Positions 1 through 5,175 of a stretch of DNA of 5,175 nucleotides are shown one piece after another. The stretch's first letter is position 1. Each line of letters begins with the position of its first letter. A model generated the notes under the pieces. It was given only the letters and a program-made list of their open reading frames with translations, searched no databases and had not been told where the DNA came from. A program made the position numbers and the translations under genes. The stretch lies in contig JAVWOV010000054.1 of assembly GCA_036636255.1 (NCBI GenBank), positions 1 to 5,175 of the forward strand. The letters are read 5' to 3'. Origin of the DNA: CALVXC01 sp036636255. Lineage in GTDB: Bacteria; Bacillota_I; Bacilli_A; RF39; UBA660.

Positions 1-327
1 AATCTATATCTTTCAGTAGTAAAAGACTACTATAACGGTGAAATACTATCGTTTTCAACTTCAAATAATAACGACATAGAATTAATTCTTGATAGTTATA
101 AAGATTTATCGCCACAAAAGGGGAGAATCTTAAATACTTATCAAGGTGCTGTTTACTTTGCTTATAAATATATTGATCTGGCAAGATCATTGGTTTTTTA
201 ACGAAGTATGTCACATAACAACATTAGAAAGAAAAAAATACGTTCAATGGTATAATCCATGAACGTATTCAAAAAAAACTAGGATTACTCATCACCTGTA
301 CATTATTGTTTACAAAATCCAATTTAA
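1..327 (+). pseudogene. Decayed C-terminal fragment of an IS3-family (IS150-like OrfB) transposase
   Basis: Frame 1 is open from the window edge to a TAA at 199-201 and reads YLSVVKDYYNGEILSF, then LNTYQGAVY and YKYIDLARSLVF. This follows the DDE integrase core of IS3-family OrfB (usual patterns YLSVVIDLYN and HSDQGxxY). The HSDQG motif has become NTYQG, so the second catalytic Asp is Tyr (codon 139-141). After the stop the same frame gives RSMSH (202-216), the familiar SMS block. The frame then changes to 215-256, reading TTLERKKYVQWYN. An extra base at 257 shifts it to HERIQKKLGLL (258-290). A further shift gives SPVHYCLQNPI and a TAA at 325-327, the normal end of such proteins. About 30 residues between SMS and WYN, including the DNAxxESF block with the catalytic Glu, are missing. 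The N-terminal part lies outside the window. No right-hand inverted repeat is recognisable before the convergent htpX stop. The family call rests on remembered motifs, but several in the right order make it likely. Confidence 0.82.
232..269 (-). terminator. Intrinsic terminator of the lemA-htpX unit
   Basis: Bases 237-250 and 257-269 pair as a 13-bp stem with a single bulged A (246 or 247) and a six-base loop (251-256). Read on the minus strand, the hairpin is followed directly by a run of U from the A-tract at 232-238. It lies about 67 bases past the htpX stop. On the plus strand the hairpin is followed by C and then A residues, so it should work only for minus-strand transcripts. It lies entirely inside the dead transposase. 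Function is inferred from structure only. Confidence 0.82.
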
Positions 328-336
328 TTAATCTTT

Positions 337-1218
337 TTATTTTATATTTTCCAAAGCCATTATTCTTTTTTCAACATTTGGATGAGTACTCCATAGTGAA
401 TTTTTTTGCTTTTTTGTTTTTAAAGGATTAGCTATATAAAGCGAAGAGGTTGCTTTATTAGTGTTTTTTAATTGTGTTTCTTGATCTGTTATTTTTTTCA
501 AAGCATTAATTAAACCATCTTTGTTTCTTGTTATTTCAACAGCGTTAGCATCCGCTAAATACTCTCTATTACGTGATATAGCTAGTTTCATTAATTCAGC
601 TGCTAACGGCGCTAGAGCAATAAATAAAAGCCCTAAAACCATTAGCACCACTCCTGCTTTATTATTACTATCATTATTACGATAAAAAAATGATTGCGTT
701 ACTATATCAGCTATAATAACAACAAAGCCTACCATAACAACTGCTATAGTTGCTAATAATATATCATAATTTTTAATATGTGATAACTCATGAGCAATAA
801 CACCTTCTAATTCATATTTATCAAGCTTATTTAATAACCCCGAAGTTACACATATCACCGCATTTTGTGGATTTCTACCCGTTGCAAAAGCATTTAATGC
901 CTCATCATCAATAATATATAATTTAGGTACCGGTATATTAGCAGCAATACATAATCCTTCTAAAATCAAATTTAATTGTTGAAATTCTTCTTTAGTAGCT
1001 ATTCTTGCATTATTTAATTTTAAAACTATTTTATCACTATTATAATACGATCCTAAAGATATTAGTATCGAAATAACTATCCCTACTGTTAACGCAATAA
1101 TGGTACTTTCAAAAAATATTAATGAAACAAAATATATAAACATAGCAATTATAATTAAAAAAAACGCAACAATAAAAAATGTTTTTATCTTATTTTTTCT
1201 AACACTTTTTAGTATCAT
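337..1218 (-). CDS. htpX: HtpX-type membrane zinc metalloprotease (M48 family)
   Basis: This is an integral-membrane protease of the M48B/HtpX family, known for cleaving misfolded or damaged membrane proteins with its active site on the cytoplasmic side. The 293-residue length is normal. Hydrophobic segments lie near residues 14-35, 38-57, 153-171 and 188-210, which matches the four-segment family pattern. The zinc motif is HELSH at 143-147 (His143 and His147 ligands, Glu144 catalytic), and the third ligand is probably Glu219 in SRNREYLADA. The NAFATG block (109-114) and the closing THPNVEKRI (278-286) are also typical. The ATG overlaps the TGA of lemA by four bases (ATGA), with only a weak AGAG about 8 bases upstream, so translation is probably coupled to lemA. 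It is last in its unit, and a hairpin terminator follows. No lesion is seen. Any stress regulation is not visible here. Confidence 0.95.
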   Translation of the reverse strand: MILKSVRKNKIKTFFIVAFFLIIIAMFIYFVSLIFFESTIIALTVGIVISILISLGSYYNSDKIVLKLNNARIATKEEFQQLNLILEGLCIAANIPVPKLYIIDDEALNAFATGRNPQNAVICVTSGLLNKLDKYELEGVIAHELSHIKNYDILLATIAVVMVGFVVIIADIVTQSFFYRNNDSNNKAGVVLMVLGLLFIALAPLAAELMKLAISRNREYLADANAVEITRNKDGLINALKKITDQETQLKNTNKATSSLYIANPLKTKKQKNSLWSTHPNVEKRIMALENIK

Positions 1219-1742
1219 ATTTTTATCTCTACATTCTTTTTTTCAAAGTTATCTATTTGAAAATATTCTTTACTATTAAATTTACCTATTTTAGCCAAAA
1301 TATTACTAGGAAATTGTTCAATGGCGGTATTATATTGTTGAACACTATCATTATAAAATTGTCTAGCATAAGCTATTTTATCTTCAGTGCCACTTAGTTC
1401 TGTTTGTAATTTTTTAAATACATCACTAGCTAATAAATCTGGATAAGCTTCAGCAACAAAAAGTAGTTTAGTAATTTTATCACTTATTTCTTTTGTTTCC
1501 AATGCCTTTTCTTTAATACTTTCATTTCTTATTTTAGTTATATTTACTAAAGTTTCACTTTCGTGTTTAGCATATCCTTTAGTGACTTCTACTAAATTTG
1601 GTATTAAATCATAACGTCTTTTTAATTGATTATCAATTTGTGACCAACCATTTTTACATCTTATATTTAGCATAATTAAACGATTATACATTATAATTAT
1701 AGTAACGATAATGATAATTATAGCAATTAATAATATAATCAA
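1215..1742 (-). CDS. lemA: LemA family membrane-anchored protein
   Basis: LemA proteins have one N-terminal membrane helix and a helical soluble domain; the biochemical role is not settled. Residues 1-18 are almost all Ile/Leu/Val and form the anchor. Family blocks follow: NGWSQIDNQLKRRYDLIPNL (31-50), GYAKHE (56-61), AYPDLLAS (99-106), and LSGTEDKIAYARQFYNDSV (116-134) with FPSN (144-147). At 175 residues it is close to the usual 180-190. The start codon is TTG (1740-1742). An in-frame stop lies six codons upstream, the next internal ATG (residue 18) would remove the anchor, and a good AGAAAGAAG site sits 7 bases before the TTG. It ends in TGA overlapping the htpX ATG. The lemA-htpX pairing recurs in many bacteria, suggesting a shared role in membrane protein quality control; that role is inference. 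A promoter in the gap upstream should drive both genes. Confidence 0.94.
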   Translation of the reverse strand: MIILLIAIIIIIVTIIIMYNRLIMLNIRCKNGWSQIDNQLKRRYDLIPNLVEVTKGYAKHESETLVNITKIRNESIKEKALETKEISDKITKLLFVAEAYPDLLASDVFKKLQTELSGTEDKIAYARQFYNDSVQQYNTAIEQFPSNILAKIGKFNSKEYFQIDNFEKKNVEIKI

Positions 1743-1749
1743 TTTATCA

Positions 1750-1758
1750 CTTCTTTCT
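1750..1758 (-). promoter_or_regulatory. Ribosome binding site of lemA, fixing a TTG start
   Basis: The minus strand reads AGAAAGAAG here, a purine-rich Shine-Dalgarno-like site 7 bases before the TTG at 1742-1740. It supports the TTG as the true start, since no ATG or GTG is in frame between it and the upstream stop. Confidence 0.65.
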
Positions 1759-1764
1759 TATTAA

Positions 1765-1793
1765 ATTATATCACAGTTTTATTAATTATTTAA
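1765..1793 (-). promoter_or_regulatory. Extended -10 promoter for lemA-htpX
   Basis: On the minus strand TGATATAAT (1773-1765) is a perfect TATAAT preceded by the TGn extension. At a 17-base spacing the -35 position is TTAAAT (1793-1788), only a 3 of 6 match to TTGACA, which is acceptable for an extended -10 promoter. It fits in the 43-bp gap between the NUDIX and lemA genes, and the -35 overlaps the NUDIX stop region. Transcription would begin about 15 bases before the lemA start, giving a short leader that still contains the ribosome binding site. AT-rich DNA yields chance matches, but position, extension and leader length agree. Confidence 0.68.
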
Positions 1794-2208
1794 GTATTTT
1801 ATTTTTTATTGCATATGGTAAAAAATATTTTTTAATTGAACTAGATATATTTAAATCATCCCCTACTTGATACCATTTATATTCAATAATTTCTGGATTA
1901 CAATTAGGAATAGTCACTATTTTATTTCTAGCTAAATAGATATACATTTTTATTAGTAGACTAGAATCACTAGCAGCTGGCTCAATATAAGAAGTTATAA
2001 AAGTTAAATCTTCTTCCTTAATATCTAAGTTATAATCAACTTCTTCATGACATTCTCTAATAGCACCGGCTAATAAAGACTCATCAGCCATAACACCACC
2101 ACCAACTAAAGTAAATAAATTATCCTTAGCAGATTTTACCGATTTTACGATTAATAGTTTATTATTATTTATAAATGCCACGCCTACTATAGGTTGGGGT
2201 ATTATCAT
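1786..2208 (-). CDS. NUDIX hydrolase of unknown substrate
   Basis: NUDIX enzymes hydrolyse nucleoside diphosphates linked to another group, using a metal held by the Glu residues of the NUDIX box. The box (GX5EX7REUXEEXGU) runs from Gly37 to about Tyr59: Gly37, Glu43, Arg51-Glu52 and Glu55-Glu56 are all present. Only the late Gly is changed, to Asp58. The 140 residues are about one complete NUDIX fold: the N-terminal strand carries VGVAFINNNKLLIVKS, and a typical EYKWYQVGD segment lies at 109-117. There is no signal peptide or membrane segment, so it should be cytoplasmic. The ATG overlaps the smc stop (ATGA), with a GGAGG 7 bases upstream inside the end of smc. Translation may therefore be coupled to smc but can also start independently. 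Substrate (mutagenic nucleotide, sugar nucleotide, dinucleotide) cannot be told from the sequence, and the position after smc does not show a role in chromosome segregation. Confidence 0.93.
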   Translation of the reverse strand: MIIPQPIVGVAFINNNKLLIVKSVKSAKDNLFTLVGGGVMADESLLAGAIRECHEEVDYNLDIKEEDLTFITSYIEPAASDSSLLIKMYIYLARNKIVTIPNCNPEIIEYKWYQVGDDLNISSSIKKYFLPYAIKNKILK

Positions 2209-5135
2209 TTTGTTTCCTCCAATTTGACACTTACTAATTTACTTATACCTGATTCTTGCATCGTAATTCCATATAATGTGTCAACATATTCCATTGTTTT
2301 CTTTTTATGAGTTATAATTATAAATTGCGTTTTTTCCTTTAATTTTTGTAAATATTTACCAAAGCTTTCAACATTTACCTCGTCTAAAGCTGCTTCCACT
2401 TCATCTAAAATACAAAAAGGCGTCTTTCGTGATTTTATAATGGCAAATAACAAGCTAATAGCTGTAAAAGTTTTTTCGCCACCTGACAGCAATTGAATAG
2501 TTGTTAATTTTTTTCCTGGAGGTGAAGCAATTATTTCAATTCCCGTTTCTAATATATTATTAGGTTCACTTAAAATTAATTCTGCATTACCACCTTTAAA
2601 TAATTCTTGAAAAGTAATTTTAAAGTTTTCATTTATCACTTTAAAAGTTTTAATAAATTCTTTAGCCATTATATCATCCATTTCTTTAATGATTTCTAAT
2701 AGCGTTTCTAAAGCTTGAATAAGATCTTGTTTTTGATTATCTAAAAAATCATGACGTTTATTTATTTCTTCATATTGCGTTATTGCTAAAGGATTTATTT
2801 CCCCTATTTCCTTTAAGGTGTTTTTCAAGTTATTTACTTCATTTCTAGCTTTATTTTCATCCAAGGTTAACTCATAACTCTCCTTAGCTTGTTCATATGT
2901 TAAATGATAAGATTCACTAAGATTATTAAGCATATTATCTAATTTTACATCAAGACGATTTTTTAATATTTCTGATTGTTTTAATTCACTATTTTTGATG
3001 TTATATTGACTATTCTCTTTTTTTAATGCTAATTCATAATTATTTAATTCGTATGATTGCTCATTTTTCTTTTTAGTCAATAGCTCAATCGTATTTAATA
3101 ATTGATCTTTAAGTTTTATTTTAGTGTAGTATTGTTCTAAAATATTTGTTTCTTCAGAAGATACAGTACCATTTAAAAAAACATTGTTATCATTTATCTC
3201 TTGTTTTATTTGTTCTAAACTATTTGATTGCTCTAAAACAATTAAATCTTTTATTTTTTTTGTTTCCGTTTGCTTTATTTTATCCTTAACCGTTAAGTAT
3301 AAATCATCTTCTTTTGTTTTTAAATTATTATCATATTCATTTATTTGCTTTTCAATTTTTGAAATATGCTTATTAATTATTTCTAAGTTTTTAATATTCT
3401 CTTCAAGTTCATATTTGATAGTTATAATGTTTTTAGTTTTATTTATTCCACCACTAATAGATCCACCTACATGAATTAATTCACCATCCAAGGTAACTAT
3501 TTTATATTTATGATTAATTTGTTTACTTATTTTATTAGCATTATCAATATTATCAACAATAATAACATTTCCTAATTGATTTAAAATAATATTTTTATAT
3601 TTTTTATCATATTTTACTAAATTAGCTGCAATATCAATAAAGCCTGTTAAATCCTCAAAAGAACTAGTTTCAATAACACGTGGTTTTATTATATTCAAAG
3701 GGAAAAAAGTTGCTCGACCATATTTATTTTGTTTTAAAAATTTTATCGCCTCATGAGCATTTAATTCATTATCTGTTACAATAAATGACGAGTTATTAGC
3801 AAGTGATACAGCAATAGCTATTTTTAATTCATTAGTCGTTTCAATAAGATTACCAATAACATTATGAATTCCATTTAATTTTTTATTGTTTAATATTTGA
3901 TTAACACTATACGGTAAAATAGTATTATTATCAATTTCTTTTTTTAATAATTCAATTTTATTTTTTGTTAATATTTCGTTTCTATTTTCTTGTTGTAATT
4001 TTTGTTCATATTTTTTTTTACTTTCTTTAATAGTTTGAATATCATTTTCTATTTGGGTTATTTTAATATTTAATTGTTCAATGTTTTCATGACTATTATT
4101 TATTTCATTATTAAGATTACTTATTTTTGCTTCTATTTTTAAACTTTGTTCTTTTAAATTTATTACTTTATTTTCAGTTGTGCTATTTAATCTTTGTTTA
4201 CTTCTTTCAAGTAATAATTGCTTTTTACTGTTTAATTTTTCGATAGTTGTACTTATGTTAATTAATTTTGTTTGTAATATATTTATTTCTCGTGATATAT
4301 TAGTTATATCATATTTGTACTTTTCAACCATAGCTTCATTTTTAGTGTTATTAGTTGTTAGTGTTAATAAATCGTTACTGATGATATTTATTTTACTTAT
4401 TTCTTTTTGATATTTATCATTTGTACGAGTTATATCATTAGTTATTAAAGATATTTCTATTTGATCTAATTGTTTTTTTAAATAATTATATTTTTTTGTT
4501 TGTTCTGCTTGTTCTTTTAAGGGTACTTGTTGTTTATTTAACTCATTTATTATATCTTGTATACGATCTAAATTAACATTAGTACGATCTAATTTCCTTA
4601 AAGCGTCTTCTTTTCTTTTTTTATATTTTAATAAACCTGCTGCTTCTTCAAAAATAATTCTTCGCTCACTTGGCTTATTACTTAATATTTCTTCGATTTT
4701 TCCTTGTGATATTATATTGAAACTTTCCTTAGCCATAGCACTATCTAATAAAATATCATTTATATCCTTTAATCGACATTTTTCATTATTTAAATAATAT
4801 TCATTGGTTCCATCTTTATATAGTCTTCTTTTTATTTCTACTTCTGTATAATCTATAGGTAAATATTTATCATTATTATCAAATACTAAGGAAACAGATG
4901 CTACATTTTGTTGATTTCTTGTTTTCGATCCCGAAAAAATAACATCACTCATTAAACTACCGCCTCTTAGTGATTTTATAGATTGTTCCCCTAATACCCA
5001 TCTTATAGCATCAACAATATTACTTTTACCACTTCCGTTTGGTCCAACAATACCTGTTATTGTTTTACTAAATTCAATATTTATACAATCAGCAAATGAT
5101 TTAAATCCATGAGTTTTTATTTCTTTTAAATACAC
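2205..5135 (-). CDS. smc: Chromosome condensin ATPase SMC (short-armed form)
   Basis: SMC dimerises through its hinge and works with ScpA and ScpB to load on and organise the chromosome by ATP-driven DNA looping. All landmarks are present: Walker A GPNGSGKS (31-38), Arg-finger region SLRGGS (55-60), Q-loop Gln144, FEEAAGLLKYKKRK (162-175), N-terminal coiled coil about 175-410, hinge about 417-563 (with GRATFFPLNIIKP and GGSISGG), C-terminal coiled coil about 570-820, SPPGKK (871-876), signature LLSGGEK (882-888), Walker B CILDEVEAALDE (908-919) and His943. Both heads are intact. At 976 residues it is about 200 shorter than Bacillus-type SMC (about 1,190). The loss is in the coiled-coil arms, and the total length is close to Mycoplasma SMCs. 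The start is GTG with a strong AAGAAGGTG site 6 bases upstream, and MYLKEIKTHGFKSFAD matches the family start. ScpA and ScpB are not in the window. It overlaps the NUDIX gene by four bases. Confidence 0.97.
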   Translation of the reverse strand: MYLKEIKTHGFKSFADCINIEFSKTITGIVGPNGSGKSNIVDAIRWVLGEQSIKSLRGGSLMSDVIFSGSKTRNQQNVASVSLVFDNNDKYLPIDYTEVEIKRRLYKDGTNEYYLNNEKCRLKDINDILLDSAMAKESFNIISQGKIEEILSNKPSERRIIFEEAAGLLKYKKRKEDALRKLDRTNVNLDRIQDIINELNKQQVPLKEQAEQTKKYNYLKKQLDQIEISLITNDITRTNDKYQKEISKINIISNDLLTLTTNNTKNEAMVEKYKYDITNISREINILQTKLINISTTIEKLNSKKQLLLERSKQRLNSTTENKVINLKEQSLKIEAKISNLNNEINNSHENIEQLNIKITQIENDIQTIKESKKKYEQKLQQENRNEILTKNKIELLKKEIDNNTILPYSVNQILNNKKLNGIHNVIGNLIETTNELKIAIAVSLANNSSFIVTDNELNAHEAIKFLKQNKYGRATFFPLNIIKPRVIETSSFEDLTGFIDIAANLVKYDKKYKNIILNQLGNVIIVDNIDNANKISKQINHKYKIVTLDGELIHVGGSISGGINKTKNIITIKYELEENIKNLEIINKHISKIEKQINEYDNNLKTKEDDLYLTVKDKIKQTETKKIKDLIVLEQSNSLEQIKQEINDNNVFLNGTVSSEETNILEQYYTKIKLKDQLLNTIELLTKKKNEQSYELNNYELALKKENSQYNIKNSELKQSEILKNRLDVKLDNMLNNLSESYHLTYEQAKESYELTLDENKARNEVNNLKNTLKEIGEINPLAITQYEEINKRHDFLDNQKQDLIQALETLLEIIKEMDDIMAKEFIKTFKVINENFKITFQELFKGGNAELILSEPNNILETGIEIIASPPGKKLTTIQLLSGGEKTFTAISLLFAIIKSRKTPFCILDEVEAALDEVNVESFGKYLQKLKEKTQFIIITHKKKTMEYVDTLYGITMQESGISKLVSVKLEETK
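2216..2220 (-). promoter_or_regulatory. Strong ribosome binding site of the NUDIX gene inside the end of smc
   Basis: The minus strand reads GGAGG, then seven bases, then the ATG at 2208-2206. It confirms the NUDIX start and lies within the last codons of smc. Confidence 0.85.
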
Positions 5136-5141
5136 TTATAA

Positions 5142-5150
5142 CACCTTCTT
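5142..5150 (-). promoter_or_regulatory. Ribosome binding site of smc, fixing a GTG start
   Basis: The minus strand reads AAGAAGGTG, close to the full anti-16S complement, 6 bases before the GTG at 5135-5133. With the family-typical MYLK beginning it settles the start codon. Confidence 0.85.
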
Positions 5151-5161
5151 ATGCCTTTATA

Positions 5162-5167
5162 ATTATA
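5162..5167 (-). promoter_or_regulatory. Possible -10 box of smc
   Basis: The minus strand has a perfect TATAAT here, 26 bases before the smc GTG. Transcription would begin about 20 bases before the start, leaving room for the ribosome binding site. The -35 region lies beyond the window edge, so this may be chance in AT-rich DNA, and smc could also be transcribed from an upstream gene. Confidence 0.5.
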
Positions 5168-5175
5168 CTATATTT

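Noticed and set aside
15..31. Six-base inverted repeat AGTAGT/ACTACT with a five-base loop
   Set aside because: It lies within readable transposase codons, has no U-tract on either strand, and is short enough to be chance.
248..256. TGGTATAAT on the plus strand, an extended -10 match
   Set aside because: It is the loop and stem end of the terminator hairpin, has no acceptable -35 at 17 bases, and would only drive antisense RNA into htpX.
325..340. Right-hand terminal inverted repeat or target duplication of the IS element
   Set aside because: Only nine bases separate the transposase stop from the htpX stop, and no TG...CA end or matching left end can be seen in the window.
1743..1785. Search for a terminator between the NUDIX gene and lemA
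   Set aside because: No stem followed by a U-run is visible on the minus strand; the gap is explained by the promoter and ribosome binding site.
3184..3474. Plus-strand open frame of 96 codons
   Set aside because: It is antisense to the coiled-coil and hinge part of smc. Its Phe/Ser/Leu-rich translation mirrors Lys/Asn/Glu codons on the other strand, and no separate ribosome binding site or family motif is seen.
4180..4410. Plus-strand open frame of 76 codons
   Set aside because: It is antisense to the N-terminal smc coiled coil, and its hydrophobic run is a composition artefact of AT-rich coding sequence.

Overview
The window is about 5.2 kb of very AT-rich bacterial DNA, packed with genes on the minus strand. 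It suggests a low-GC Bacillota (Firmicutes) or Mollicutes-adjacent lineage. Reasons are the composition, the lysine/asparagine/isoleucine-rich proteins, strong Shine-Dalgarno sites, TATAAT-type -10 boxes and a bacterial condensin SMC with a short body. TGA is used as a stop (smc, lemA) and tryptophan is read from TGG, so the standard bacterial code applies rather than the Mycoplasma code. The exact taxon cannot be named from the sequence alone.

Layout, read along the minus strand from the right edge: a probable -10 box and strong ribosome binding site lead into smc (GTG start, 976 aa). smc overlaps by 4 bp (ATGA) a NUDIX hydrolase gene of 140 aa, which has its own GGAGG site inside the end of smc. 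A 43-bp gap then holds an extended -10 promoter and ribosome binding site for lemA (TTG start, 175 aa). lemA overlaps htpX (293 aa) by 4 bp (ATGA). Past the htpX stop lies a 13-bp hairpin with a run of U, a good intrinsic terminator for this strand. The left 327 bases read on the plus strand as the decayed C-terminal end of an IS3-family transposase. It has a catalytic Asp changed to Tyr, a premature stop, an internal deletion and two frame changes. The htpX terminator lies inside this dead transposase.

The window appears to contain two transcription units: smc-NUDIX and lemA-htpX. No terminator is visible between them, so read-through is likely. smc supplies the chromosome-organising ATPase. 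lemA and htpX are a widely recurring pair linked to membrane protein quality control. The NUDIX enzyme has no assignable substrate. I do not see a new multi-gene system. The points most worth a second look are the transposase-derived terminator, the short-armed SMC, and the smc-NUDIX-lemA-htpX order.
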